From Streptomyces sp. CA-278952 (GTDB lineage Bacteria; Actinomycetota; Actinomycetes; Streptomycetales; Streptomycetaceae), in the NCBI RefSeq assembly GCF_028747205.1, contig NZ_CP112880.1, forward strand, positions 6,138,001-6,202,000: a DNA stretch of 64,000 bases, written 5' to 3'. Shown in pieces: positions 27,024-35,487 of the stretch (positions are counted from its first letter, which is position 1; every line of letters begins with the position of its first letter). The notes beneath the pieces were generated by a model. It was given only the letters and a program-made list of their open reading frames with translations. It did no database searches and was not told the DNA's origin. Both the position numbers and the translations under genes were made by a program.

Positions 27024-27686
27024 TCAGGGCGTGTACTTGTACCCGACCCGCCGGACCGTCTGGATCGAACGGCGGTACTGGGCACCGAGCTTGCGGCGCA
27101 GCCGCGCGACGTGGACGTCCACGGTGCGCCCGTCGCCGACATGCCCGTAACCCCACACCGTCGTCACCAACTGGTCGCGGGTGTGCACCCGGTGTGGGTG
27201 CGCCACCAGATGCGACAGCAGCTCGAACTCCAGGTACGTGAGGTCGAGGGCGACGCCGTCGACCGAAGCCGTACGCCGGGTGGTGTCGATCCGGACCGGA
27301 CCGCCATGGACCCCCTCGCCGGCCGTCCGGTCGGGCTCCGGCTGCTGGGGGAGGGGCGAGCCGCCCGGCCGGAGGCGGGAGGCCGCTACGGCCCCCGGGA
27401 GCGCCGGCTGCTGATCGGCCGGCACGAGCACCAGGTAACCGATCATCGGCGGCTGACCGGGAAGGGTGGGCAGGGTGTGCTGCGGGGCGGGCAGCCAGGT
27501 GGCCCCGGGCGGGAGGAAGTCCGCCACGTCGGCCGGCGGCCCGGCGACCTCGTCACGGTCGACCGCGCGCAGCCGGTGCCGGTTCGGGTGGGCGGGGAGG
27601 GAGCGGGCGGTGGGACGGGCCGCAGCGGGCGCCGGGGACGCCGCGGTGGCGGCGGACGCGGCGGAGAAGGTACGGGTGTTCGCCAT
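27024..27686 (-). CDS. glnRII: OmpR-type winged-helix regulator without receiver domain (GlnRII-like)
   Basis: Regulator of 220 residues. The C-terminal OmpR/PhoB winged helix (about 125-218) is complete: VALDLTYLEFELLSHLVAHP, then VHTRDQLVTTVWGY and VDVHVARLRRKLG. The N-terminal ~110 residues are Ala/Pro-rich and show no phospho-acceptor site, so control by phosphorylation is not expected. It sits beside glnII, like the S. coelicolor regulator GlnRII, which binds glutamine synthetase promoters. The symbol is based on position and domain type and needs a sequence comparison. Confidence 0.65.
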   Translation of the reverse strand: MANTRTFSAASAATAASPAPAAARPTARSLPAHPNRHRLRAVDRDEVAGPPADVADFLPPGATWLPAPQHTLPTLPGQPPMIGYLVLVPADQQPALPGAVAASRLRPGGSPLPQQPEPDRTAGEGVHGGPVRIDTTRRTASVDGVALDLTYLEFELLSHLVAHPHRVHTRDQLVTTVWGYGHVGDGRTVDVHVARLRRKLGAQYRRSIQTVRRVGYKYTP

Positions 27687-27767
27687 GGGGGTCAGCTCTT
27701 TCGCGCGAGGAGTCGTCAGGGACGGACTTGCGTCGTGCGCGCGGACCGAAGGCCGGGGTGAGCGGCT

Positions 27768-27908
27768 TTAGTGGGCCTGCGCGTTCCACGCGCGGCAACA
27801 CACCCGGTCGAAATCATGGTGCTGACGGGAAGGCCAGAACGGTTCGAGGTCGCTGCGACCCGACGCGATGTTCTGGTAGCTGGCCATGTGCTCCATTGAA
27901 GCAGACAT
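27768..27908 (-). CDS. Candidate small protein (46 aa) between glnII and the regulator
   Basis: A 46-codon frame beginning MSASMEHMASYQNIASGR and ending DFDRVCCRAWNAQAH. It has a mixed, protein-like composition with two adjacent cysteines near the C-terminus and mostly G/C-ending codons. GGAGG lies further upstream (about 21 nt) and fits an overlapping ATG better, which weakens the case. It is co-directional with glnII and the OmpR-type gene. The rest of this 386-bp gap has the glnII terminator and its repeats. Confidence 0.3.
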   Translation of the reverse strand: MSASMEHMASYQNIASGRSDLEPFWPSRQHHDFDRVCCRAWNAQAH

Positions 27909-27980
27909 CGCGGCCGCGCATCAGACTCCTCCCACCCGTCGATACGGGCCCTTTGCGTAACGTTCCTCACGCCCGGGCGC

Positions 27981-28029
27981 CACCGAACACGGGGGAGGGG
28001 CCCGTCACCGAACACGGGGGAGGGGCCCG
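27981..28029. repeat. Duplicated 24-bp segment downstream of glnII
   Basis: The 24-bp segment starting CACCGAACACGGGGGAGG occurs exactly twice (27981-28004 and 28006-28029) with one base between. The second copy forms the 3' arm-side of the glnII terminator hairpin. Confidence 0.85.
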
Positions 28030-28052
28030 CCGGCGAACCGGCGGACCCCTCC
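28019..28052 (-). terminator. Terminator of glnII
   Basis: Stem of 15 bp with one mismatch, GGAGGGG-CCGCCGG against CCGGCGG-CCCCTCC, closed by a CGAA tetraloop. It begins 21 bp after the glnII stop. Confidence 0.75.
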
Positions 28053-28072
28053 TTGCGCGACCGGCGTCGGGA

Positions 28073-29116
28073 TCAGACCTGGCCGGCCTTCTCCAGCGCG
28101 GTGCAGCAGGTGTCGACGATCAGCCGTGTGACGACGTACGGGTCGACGTTGGCGTTGGGGCGGCGGTCCTCGATGTAGCCCTTCCGGTCCTGCTCGACCT
28201 GCCACGGGATGCGGACCGAGGCGCCGCCGTCGGAGACGCCGTAGCTGTACTCGTTCCACGGGGCGGTCTCGTGCAGGCCGGTGAGCCGGTCGTCGATGCC
28301 CGCGCCGTAGTTCTTCACGTGGTCCATCGGCTTGGAGCCCTCACCCAGCGACTCGCACGCGGTGATGATCGCGTCATAGCCCTCGCGCATCGCCCCGGTG
28401 GAGAAGTTGGTGTGCGCGCCCGCGCCGTTCCAGTCGCCCTTGACCGGCTTCGGGTCCAGGGTGGCGGAGACCTGGAAGTCCTCGGCGGTGCGGTAGAGCA
28501 GCCAACGGGCCACCCACAGCTGGTCGGAGACCTCCAGCGGGGAGAGCGGGCCCACCTGGAACTCCCACTGGCCGGGCATGACCTCGGCGTTGATGCCGGA
28601 GATGCCGAGCCCCGCCGCCAGGCAGTTGTCGAGGTGCTTCTCCACGATGTCACGGCCGAAGATCTCGTCCGCGCCGACACCGCAGTAGTAGCCGCCCTGC
28701 GCGGCCGGGAAACCGCCCTCGGGGAAGCCGAGCGGCCGGTGGCCGTCGAAGAAGGTGTACTCCTGCTCGATTCCGAAGATCGGGGACTGCCCCGCGAACA
28801 GCTCGGCGACCGGACGCAGCGCGGCGCGGGTGTTGGACTCGTGCGGCGTCATGTCGATATTGAAGACCTCGCACAGGACGAGGATGTCCGCGCCGCCGCG
28901 GATCGGGTCAGGACAGGTGAAGACGGGCTTCAGCACCCGGTCGGACGCGTGGCCCTCGGCCTGGTTGGTGCTGGAGCCGTCAAATCCCCAGATGGGCAGA
29001 TCCGCCACGTCCCCCGACGGCGCGCCGTCCATGATCTTCGTCTTGGAACGAAGCTTGGCGGTCGGCTCGGTGCCGTCTATCCAGATGTACTCAGCCTTGA
29101 ACGTCACGGACGCCAT
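28073..29116 (-). CDS. glnII: Glutamine synthetase type II (eukaryote-like)
   Basis: ATP-dependent glutamine synthetase of the short GSII class, 347 residues, a length typical of Streptomyces GlnII. Diagnostic motifs: KAEYIWIDGTEP at the N-terminus, LPIWGFDGSSTNQA, the metal/substrate segment FGIEQEYTFF, and GAGIDDRLTGLHET near the C-terminus. ATG at complement 29114-29116. A GlnR box lies 55-92 bp upstream, so transcription should rise under nitrogen limitation. Unlike GSI it is heat-labile and has no adenylylation loop in known cases. Confidence 0.96.
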   Translation of the reverse strand: MASVTFKAEYIWIDGTEPTAKLRSKTKIMDGAPSGDVADLPIWGFDGSSTNQAEGHASDRVLKPVFTCPDPIRGGADILVLCEVFNIDMTPHESNTRAALRPVAELFAGQSPIFGIEQEYTFFDGHRPLGFPEGGFPAAQGGYYCGVGADEIFGRDIVEKHLDNCLAAGLGISGINAEVMPGQWEFQVGPLSPLEVSDQLWVARWLLYRTAEDFQVSATLDPKPVKGDWNGAGAHTNFSTGAMREGYDAIITACESLGEGSKPMDHVKNYGAGIDDRLTGLHETAPWNEYSYGVSDGGASVRIPWQVEQDRKGYIEDRRPNANVDPYVVTRLIVDTCCTALEKAGQV

Positions 29117-29170
29117 CCTTCGCGGGTGCAGCGGTGCAGCGGTCTATGCGCCGCAGCTTGGCAAGACGCG

Positions 29171-29208
29171 ATTTCCCGTCCGTTGCCCGGATGTGAACCC
29201 CGTGTTAC
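29171..29208 (-). promoter_or_regulatory. GlnR box upstream of glnII
   Basis: Read on the minus strand: GTAAC-n6-TTCAC-n6-GCAAC-n6-GAAAT, with exact 6-bp spacers. This follows the a-b-a-b pattern of GlnR boxes (gTnAc-n6-GaAAc repeated); only the first b-site is poor. It is placed upstream of the expected glnII promoter. Confidence 0.7.
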
Positions 29209-29373
29209 CGAGGCTTCCTGCGTTACGGGGGCCCGCGTCCAGGCCCGTCACCCATGACCCGGCGGTGAACGGAGGACGCTCGGACACCGTCCTTGCGCAG
29301 GGCCGAGAACCCGGCCGCCCGCAGCGGGGCCGGTCCCCGCACGGCCGGCCGGCGCACCCGGCAGACTGGTCCC

Positions 29374-30294
29374 ATGGACTCACCTGCCGCCACCACGCCC
29401 CCTCTCCGGATCGGCCTCCTCGGCACCGGCCCCTGGGCGCGCAACACCCAGGCCCCCGCGCTGGCCGCTCATCCCGGCGTCGAACTGAGCGGGGTGTGGG
29501 GCCGCAGGGCCGAGGCGGCGGAGGCCCTCGCCGCCGCTCACGGGACCCGCGCGTACACCGGCGAGGCGGGCATCGACGCGCTTCTCGAGGCGAGCGACGC
29601 GGTGGCCTTCGCGCTGCCGCCGGACGTGCAGGCCCCGCTCGCGGTCCGCGCCGCCGAGGCGGGCTGCCACCTCCTGATGGACAAGCCGGTGGCCACGACG
29701 GTGGAGGGGGCCCGTGCCGTGGCCGGGGCGGCGGAGAAGGCGGGGGTGGCCTCGGTCGTCTTCTGCACGCTCCGGTTCGCGCCCGAGACCTCCGCGTGGA
29801 TCGCCGAACAGGCCGCGGTCGACGGCTGGTTCACGGCTCGCGCCCAGTGGCTGGGATCGCTCTACGCGGCGGGTTCGACCAGCGCGTACGCGGACTCCCC
29901 GTGGCGGCGCGAGAAGGGCGGCCTGTGGGACGTCGGCCCGCACGCGCTCTCCGTACTGATCCCGGTCCTCGGCGACGTGGAGCACCTGACCGCCGCCCGG
30001 GGCCCTGCCGACACCACACACCTGATCCTGCGCCACACCTCCGGCGCGTCCAGCACGGTGACCCTCGGGCTCAGCGCCCCGCCCGGCGCGGCGGGCGTCG
30101 AGATCGAGTTCCGGGGCGAGCGGGGCACCGTGTCGGTCCCCGGCTGGGACGGCGCGGAGACCGCGTTCCGGGGCGCGGTGGACGCCCTGGCCGAAGCGGT
30201 ACGCACGGGGGTGCCGCACGCCTGCGACGCGCGCTTCGGCCTCCACCTCACGGAGCTGCTCGTGGCGGCGGAGACCCAGGCGCAGGCGGGCTGA
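29374..30294 (+). CDS. Gfo/Idh/MocA-family NAD(P)-dependent oxidoreductase
   Basis: Oxidoreductase of 306 residues. The N-terminal Rossmann fold has IGLLGTGPWARNTQAPAL (about 13-30); the Gfo/Idh signature lysine is in LLMDKPVATT. The C-terminal half is the mixed alpha/beta domain of this family, with WRREKGGLWDVGPHAL preceding it. Substrates are usually sugars or polyols; none can be named here. ATG at 29374. The gene converges with the MocR gene. Confidence 0.85.
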   Translation: MDSPAATTPPLRIGLLGTGPWARNTQAPALAAHPGVELSGVWGRRAEAAEALAAAHGTRAYTGEAGIDALLEASDAVAFALPPDVQAPLAVRAAEAGCHLLMDKPVATTVEGARAVAGAAEKAGVASVVFCTLRFAPETSAWIAEQAAVDGWFTARAQWLGSLYAAGSTSAYADSPWRREKGGLWDVGPHALSVLIPVLGDVEHLTAARGPADTTHLILRHTSGASSTVTLGLSAPPGAAGVEIEFRGERGTVSVPGWDGAETAFRGAVDALAEAVRTGVPHACDARFGLHLTELLVAAETQAQAG

Positions 30295-30376
30295 CCGGCG
30301 GGAGCGAGGGGGCGTGGGCGGGCGTGCGCGAGCCCCGCGCCCCCCGCGCCCTCCCCCGCGGCGCCCTGCCTCCGGC

Positions 30377-31795
30377 TCACCCCGGCGGCAGGGCCCGGCA
30401 CAGGGCCTCCAACGCCTCCGGGTAGGCGGATTCGGCAGGTGTCGCGTACCCCACGACGAGCCCGTCCCGGGAGCCCTCCGCCCGCTCCGCCCGCCCCGCG
30501 CCCGGATGCGCGTAGTCGGCGAGGCCCTCGACCGCCAGCCCCTGCCAGGCCGCGGCCCGGACCGCCGAACGCTCGGTGCCGGGCGGCAGCTCCAGCAGCG
30601 CGTGCAGGCCGGCGGCGATCCCGGTGACCCGGACGTGCGGGGCCCGCCGCTCCAGGGCCGCCACCAGTTGGTCCCGGCGGCGGCGGTGGCGCTGCCGCAT
30701 CCGGCGGACCTGCCGGTCGTACGCCCCCGACTCGACGAAGTCCGCGAGCGTCAGCTGCTCGGTGGCGCTGGAGAACTGCTCCCGCTCGCCCTTCGCCGCG
30801 ACGACGGGGCCGACGAGCCGCTGGGGCAGCACCATCCACCCGATCCGGAGGGTGGGGGACAGACTCTTGCTCACCGACCCGACCAGCACCACATGCTCGG
30901 GATCGAGCCCTTGGACAGCACCCACGGGCTGCCGGTCGTAGCGGAACTCCCCGTCGTAGTCGTCCTCCACGACGAGCCCGCCGGTGGCCCGGGCCCAGTC
31001 GACGACGGCCGCCCGCCGCGCGGGGTGCAGCGGTCCGCCGGTGGGGAACTGGTGGGCGGGCGTGAGGAGTACGGCACGGTCGTGGCGGGTGAGCCCGTCG
31101 ACCCGGGCGCCGTCCGCGTCCACGCCGAGCGGCCGGGTACCGACCCCGTGGGAGGCGAGCAGCGAACGGTGGAAGGGCAGGCCGTACTCCTCCGCCGCCC
31201 ACGGACCGCCCACCACCTCCGCCAGCAGCCGCAGCCCGTGCGCGGCCCCCGAGCACAGCACGATCCGCTCCGGCGCGGCCCGCACCCCGCGCACCCGGGC
31301 CAGATAGCCGGCCAGGGCCCGCCGCAACTCGGGCCGCCCGTGCGGATCGCCGGGCCCGAACGCGTCGTCGGGGGCGGCGGCGAGCGCACGCCGCGCCGAG
31401 GCCAGCCAGGCGGTGCGCGGGAAGACCGAGGGGTCGGGCTGCCCCTGGACCAGGTCGTGGACCGGGCGGGCGGCGCGCTCGGGGGTGCGCGGCCGGTGAA
31501 CGGGGGTGACCGGGACGGCCCGCTCGGCGACCCGCGTCCCCGAGCCCTGCCGGGCGGCCAGCCACCCCTCCGCGACCAGCTCGGCGTACGCGTCGGCCAC
31601 GGTGTTGCGGGCCAGGCCGAGATCGGCGGCGAGGGAACGGTAGGGCGGCAGCCGGGTGCCGGGGGCGAGCCGTCCGCTGCGCACGGCCTCGCGCAGCGCC
31701 GCCATCAGCAGGGCGCGGCGGTTGCCCGTGCCGGAGAGTTCCAGCGGCAGATCGCTGCCCAGGATCTCCGCGGAATTGACCCATGAATCCACCAT
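30377..31795 (-). CDS. MocR/PdxR-type GntR regulator with aminotransferase-like domain
   Basis: Transcription factor of 472 residues that joins a GntR winged helix to a fold-type-I aminotransferase-like domain. The DNA-binding part covers about residues 15-75 (PPYRSLAADLGLARNTVADAY). The effector part has the PLP-lysine region LVGSVSKSLSPTLRIGW, so PLP or a related aldehyde is the likely ligand. I chose ATG at complement 31793-31795 (MVDSWVNSAEILGS), as related proteins begin close to NSAEILGSDL. It is divergent from the AhpD-like gene, 47 bp away, and probably controls it. Confidence 0.85.
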   Translation of the reverse strand: MVDSWVNSAEILGSDLPLELSGTGNRRALLMAALREAVRSGRLAPGTRLPPYRSLAADLGLARNTVADAYAELVAEGWLAARQGSGTRVAERAVPVTPVHRPRTPERAARPVHDLVQGQPDPSVFPRTAWLASARRALAAAPDDAFGPGDPHGRPELRRALAGYLARVRGVRAAPERIVLCSGAAHGLRLLAEVVGGPWAAEEYGLPFHRSLLASHGVGTRPLGVDADGARVDGLTRHDRAVLLTPAHQFPTGGPLHPARRAAVVDWARATGGLVVEDDYDGEFRYDRQPVGAVQGLDPEHVVLVGSVSKSLSPTLRIGWMVLPQRLVGPVVAAKGEREQFSSATEQLTLADFVESGAYDRQVRRMRQRHRRRRDQLVAALERRAPHVRVTGIAAGLHALLELPPGTERSAVRAAAWQGLAVEGLADYAHPGAGRAERAEGSRDGLVVGYATPAESAYPEALEALCRALPPG

Positions 31796-31842
31796 AGAAA
31801 TGCACCCCACACCCAGTCGCCCGTCGCTCTAGATTCGTACCC

Positions 31843-32361
31843 ATGACGACGACGGAGATCAAGACGAACGACCGCACCACCACCCCGGCCACCACCGTCC
31901 GGAGCAACAGCTCCCCAGGCAGGCTCGACTTCGCGAAGAGCGCCCCGAAGGTCTTCCGGGCCGTGATCGGCCTGGACGCGGCGGCCCGTGCGGGCCTGGA
32001 CCCGACGCTGGTCGAACTGGTCCAGATCCGCGCCTCGCACCTGAACCGCTGCGCGTACTGCCTGCACATGCACACCACGGACGCGCGGAAGGCGGGCGAG
32101 AGCGAGGAGCGCCTGCACATGGTCGCGGTGTGGCACGAGGCGGACCACTTCTTCACCGAGCGGGAACAGGCCGCCCTGGCCCTGACGGACGCGGTCACCC
32201 GGATCGGGGACGCCGGCGTCCCGGACGAGGTCTACGACCGGGCGGCGGCCCACTTCGACGAGGAGGAACTGGCCCACCTGCTGGCCCTGATCCTCACGAT
32301 CAACACCTGGAACCGCATCGCCCTGTCCACCGCCAAGCGCGCGGGCACGGACGAACGCTGA
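31843..32361 (+). CDS. AhpD-like carboxymuconolactone decarboxylase family protein
   Basis: Peroxidase-type CMD/AhpD protein of 172 residues. The complete AhpD motif is present: Glu58-x11-Cys70-x2-Cys73-x3-His77 (CAYCLHMH). The C-terminal helices include LAHLLALILTINTWNRI, typical of the family. It is divergent from a MocR regulator, an arrangement often seen for this protein group in actinobacteria. Likely role: thiol-dependent peroxide or alkylhydroperoxide handling. Confidence 0.87.
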   Translation: MTTTEIKTNDRTTTPATTVRSNSSPGRLDFAKSAPKVFRAVIGLDAAARAGLDPTLVELVQIRASHLNRCAYCLHMHTTDARKAGESEERLHMVAVWHEADHFFTEREQAALALTDAVTRIGDAGVPDEVYDRAAAHFDEEELAHLLALILTINTWNRIALSTAKRAGTDER

Positions 32362-32417
32362 GGGATCCCGCCGGGGGCCGACCCGGGCGGCCGGGCTCGG
32401 ATCGGAGCCGGGGACCG

Positions 32418-32777
32418 CTACCGCCCCAACGCGTCCCGCACCGCTTCCTCGCTCCGCGCCACCACGGCCGTACCGTCCTCGGCGGTGATGATCGGCCGCT
32501 GGATCAGCTTCGGGTGCTCCGACAGCGCGACGATCCACCGCTCCCGCGAACCGGCCTCCCGCGGCCAGTCCTTCAGCCCCAGCTCCTTCGCCGCCGCCTC
32601 CTGCGTCCGCGTGATGTCCCACGGCTCCAGCCCGAGCCGGTCCAGCACGGCCCGGATCTCCTCGGGCGAGGGCACGTCCTCCAGGTAGCGGCGGACGGTG
32701 TATTCGGCCCCTTCCGCGTCGAGCAGGGTGAGCGCGCCGCGACACTTCGAACAGGCCGGATTGATCCAGATCTCCAT
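32418..32777 (-). CDS. ArsC-like thioredoxin-fold reductase
   Basis: Protein of 119 residues in the ArsC/Spx family. It begins MEIWINPACSKCRGAL with catalytic Cys9 in a CxxC pair (Cys9, Cys12), and ends with the ArsC-like LIQRPIITAEDG segment carrying the arsenate-binding Arg. ATG at complement 32775-32777. Enzymes of this type reduce arsenate or act in thiol stress. No arsenic operon is nearby, so substrate is open. Confidence 0.85.
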   Translation of the reverse strand: MEIWINPACSKCRGALTLLDAEGAEYTVRRYLEDVPSPEEIRAVLDRLGLEPWDITRTQEAAAKELGLKDWPREAGSRERWIVALSEHPKLIQRPIITAEDGTAVVARSEEAVRDALGR

Positions 32778-32898
32778 GGGGCCGAGGTTACGCGAGGGAC
32801 TGCTCGAAAGCGGCTCTGGCCAGGGGCGATTGTCAGTGGGGGGCAGTAAAATGGAGGGAGTTCGTGAGGGTTCCACCACGCTGCCAGGAGGATGCCGA

Positions 32899-33204
32899 AT
32901 GGCTGTTGCCACAGTCACCGCCGAGCCGCTCGACCGACAGCTCCCGATGCCCTTCCACCCGCCGCTTCCCACCCCGCCGACGAAGAAGCGACTGCCCGCG
33001 GGCCGCCCCCGCGAGTGGTACGTCTCCCACAACCGCCGCCTCAAGGCCATGCGCCTGGCCATCGCCCTGCTCGACAGCGGGGTCTACCAGCCCTCCAGCG
33101 CAGGCAACCACCGGATACGGATCACCGCCGAGCGTCTCGGCATCCACCCGCCGTCCGACACCACCTGCCGCATGGTCCGCGCCCTGATCCGCTACGGCCG
33201 CTGA
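32899..33204 (+). CDS. Small hypothetical protein
   Basis: Protein of 101 residues. ATG at 32899 has a strong AGGAGG at 32886-32891. The N-terminus is Pro-rich (PMPFHPPLPTPPTKK); the C-terminal 55 residues are basic and helical, NRRLKAMRLAIALLDSGVY then RIRITAERLGIHPPSD, which could be a small nucleic-acid-binding fold. I do not recognise a named family. A (CCGCA)5 run follows its stop. Confidence 0.72.
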   Translation: MAVATVTAEPLDRQLPMPFHPPLPTPPTKKRLPAGRPREWYVSHNRRLKAMRLAIALLDSGVYQPSSAGNHRIRITAERLGIHPPSDTTCRMVRALIRYGR

Positions 33205-33229
33205 CCGCACCGCACCGCACCGCACCGCA
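33205..33229. repeat. (CCGCA)5 pentanucleotide repeat
   Basis: Five perfect CCGCA copies start at the base directly after the TGA of the preceding gene. Confidence 0.8.
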
Positions 33230-33240
33230 CTGCCGATCGC

Positions 33241-33279
33241 CCGGTGCCCCCGGCCCGCTCGTCCGGCCGGGGGCACCGG
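33241..33279 (+). terminator. Terminator between small protein and D-aminopeptidase gene
   Basis: Perfect 15-bp arms CCGGTGCCCCCGGCC and GGCCGGGGGCACCGG with a 9-nt loop. Confidence 0.7.
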
Positions 33280-33317
33280 CCCGCCCCCACCACCCGGCCC
33301 GGTAGGCTCCCGAACCC

Positions 33318-34148
33318 ATGAAGCTACTCATCTCGGTCGACATGGAAGGCGTCTCGGGAATCGTCCATCCCAGCGAGACGAACCCCGAGCGCTACGACTA
33401 CCAGCGCGGCCGGGAGCTGATGACGGCCGACGCGAACGCGGTCGTCGCGGGCGTCCTGGACGCCGACCCCACGGCCGAGGTGCTGGTCGCCGACGCGCAC
33501 GGCACCTTCCGTAATCTCCTGCCGGAACAGCTCGACCGCCGGGCCCGCCTGGTCCGGGGCAAGCCGCGCGCGCTGCACATGCTCGCCGGGCTCGACGAGG
33601 AGACCGACGCGGCGCTGTTCGTCGGCTACCACGTCCGCGCGGGCGAGGGGCCGGGCGTGCTGGCGCACACCATGAACGGCGAGATCCTCGACGTACGGGT
33701 GGCCGGCCGCTCCCTGGGCGAGATCGGCCTCAACGCCGCCATGGCCGGCCACCTCGGCGTACCGGTCGTCCTGCTCAGCGGCGACGACGCGGCCTGCGCC
33801 GAGATGACCGACCTGGTTGCCGGGACGGTCACCGTCGCGGTCAAGGAGGCCCTGGGCATGGCGTCCGCCGTGACGCTGCATCCGGAGGAGGCCCGGGACC
33901 GGCTGCGCCGGGCGGCGGCGGACGCGGTGACCCGCCGCGCGTCCATCGAGCCCCTGACGCTCGCCCCCGCCCCGCTGGACGTGGAGGTCGACCTCGCGAC
34001 CCCGCACACCATCGACCTGGCGACCCTCGTACCCGGCGTCTCACGCGCCGGGGGCGCCCGTACGGTCACCTTTACGTCCCCCGATTTCGCGACGGCGTAC
34101 CGGCTGATCCTGCTCCTCGCGCAACTGGCCACGATCAAGCCCGGCTGA
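33318..34148 (+). CDS. M55-family D-aminopeptidase (DppA-like)
   Basis: Zinc D-aminopeptidase of 276 residues. Family-typical residues are visible: Asp8 and Glu10 in SVDMEGVSGI, His61 in VADAHGTFRNLL, His105 in FVGYHVRAGE, His117 in LAHTMNG, and Glu135 in SLGEIGLNA; these match the metal and active-site pattern of B. subtilis DppA. It would release D-amino acids from small peptides, perhaps wall-derived. It stands alone in its strand after a terminator. Confidence 0.88.
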   Translation: MKLLISVDMEGVSGIVHPSETNPERYDYQRGRELMTADANAVVAGVLDADPTAEVLVADAHGTFRNLLPEQLDRRARLVRGKPRALHMLAGLDEETDAALFVGYHVRAGEGPGVLAHTMNGEILDVRVAGRSLGEIGLNAAMAGHLGVPVVLLSGDDAACAEMTDLVAGTVTVAVKEALGMASAVTLHPEEARDRLRRAAADAVTRRASIEPLTLAPAPLDVEVDLATPHTIDLATLVPGVSRAGGARTVTFTSPDFATAYRLILLLAQLATIKPG

Positions 34149-34208
34149 CCGGCCGGCGTCGCCCGAAAAGGCGTCGAACACCGCACCGGTTGCCTCTACT
34201 GTGACCGG

Positions 34209-34742
34209 GTGGCAACCCAGGTGATCGTGCTGAACGGCGGCTCCAGCTCCGGCAAGTCGGGCATCGTCCGCTGCCTCCAGGCGGAGCTGCCGGACCCGTG
34301 GCCGGTCGCCGCGATCGACGCTTTCGTCGATGCGCTGCCCGCGTCCCTGCGCGCCTCGAACGCGGGTATCGAGTTCGCCGAGGACGGCGGCGTGACGGTC
34401 GGCCCGGAGTTCCGCAGGCTGGAGGCGGCCTGGCGCGAGGGCGTCGCCGCGATGGTACGGGCGGGCGCCCGGGTCATCGTCGACGACGTGTTCCTCGGCG
34501 GCCCGGCCTCCCAGGAATCATGGCGGAAGGCGCTGACGGACCTGGACGTCCTCTGGGTGGGCGTCCGTTGCGAGGGCACGGCCGCGGAGGCCCGCGAGAT
34601 CGCCCGGGGCGACCGCCCGAGGGGCATGGCGGCAGCACAGGCGGAGACGGTCCACCGGGGCGTGGCGTACGACCTGGAGGTCGACACGACCCACACGGAG
34701 TCCCTGACCTGCGCGAGAACCATCGCCGCCCACCTCACGTAA
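34209..34742 (+). CDS. Chloramphenicol phosphotransferase-like kinase
   Basis: P-loop kinase of 177 residues, very like chloramphenicol 3-O-phosphotransferase of S. venezuelae. The Walker A motif GGSSSGKS spans residues 10-17, the catalytic Asp is at the matching position 37 ([11 protein letters not shown]), and shared blocks include [33 protein letters not shown] and [13 protein letters not shown] start at 34209. The enzyme inactivates chloramphenicol by phosphorylation in S. venezuelae; here no chloramphenicol genes are near, so the natural substrate may differ. Confidence 0.85.
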   Translation: MATQVIVLNGGSSSGKSGIVRCLQAELPDPWPVAAIDAFVDALPASLRASNAGIEFAEDGGVTVGPEFRRLEAAWREGVAAMVRAGARVIVDDVFLGGPASQESWRKALTDLDVLWVGVRCEGTAAEAREIARGDRPRGMAAAQAETVHRGVAYDLEVDTTHTESLTCARTIAAHLT

Positions 34743-34808
34743 CCGCACCGCACCACCCCATCACCCCAAACCCGGCCCCCGCACGGGCCGCCGAAACAGT
34801 GGAGAGCG

Positions 34809-35375
34809 ATGACCGACCTGTGGACCGGCGAGAGGATACGCCTGCGGGGCATCGAACCGCAGGACTGGGAGGGCTTCCGGGCCCTGGCCCTGCACACGGT
34901 GGACGCCCGCAACGCCGACGTGGTCGAGCCACCCCGCTCGGACGAGAGCTTCCGCGCCTGGGCCACCGAGCGCGCCGGCCGCACGCCGGACCCGGCCGCC
35001 TACCAACTGGCCATCGAGACCCGCTTCGAGCACGCCTTCGTCGGCGCGGTCTCGGTCGGCGAGACGGACGCCCGGGCAGGCCGGTTCCGTACGGGCATCG
35101 AGGTGACCCGGGAACACCGCCGCCAGGGTTACGCCGCCGAGGCCTCCGAACTGGTCCTCACCTACATGTTCGCCGAACAGCGCAGCCACAAGTGCGAGGT
35201 GGAGGTCTACGCCTTCAACGACGCCTCCCTGGCCCTCTACCGCAGACTCGGCTTCGTGGAGGAGGGCCGCCTGCGCCAGCACGAGTTCTTCGCCGGCGCG
35301 TACCACGACGTGGTCCTGCTGGGCATCACGGCGGACGAGTACTGGGCGGGACGGGCGCGGCCTTCGCTGCGGTGA
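34809..35375 (+). CDS. GNAT acetyltransferase
   Basis: GCN5-type N-acetyltransferase of 188 residues. The acetyl-CoA loop reads TREHRRQGYAAEASELVL, followed by EVYAFNDASLALYRRLGFVEEGRLRQ, a RimJ/RimL-like end. ATG with GGAGAG 5 nt upstream. Substrate unknown; relatives act on amino acids or small amines. It follows the phosphotransferase gene after 66 bp. Confidence 0.85.
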   Translation: MTDLWTGERIRLRGIEPQDWEGFRALALHTVDARNADVVEPPRSDESFRAWATERAGRTPDPAAYQLAIETRFEHAFVGAVSVGETDARAGRFRTGIEVTREHRRQGYAAEASELVLTYMFAEQRSHKCEVEVYAFNDASLALYRRLGFVEEGRLRQHEFFAGAYHDVVLLGITADEYWAGRARPSLR

Positions 35376-35487
35376 AGCCGAGTCGGCTTCCGGTCGATCG
35401 AGGCCTGGAATCAGCCGAGACGCGCGGAGTGACGGACACGGCGCCTGCCTGCACCCGACGATGCCTTCAGTGCACCGACCGATGGGG

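Noticed and set aside
34209..34742. Part of an antibiotic resistance island
   Set aside because: No transposase or biosynthetic genes adjoin it, and base use matches the neighbours.
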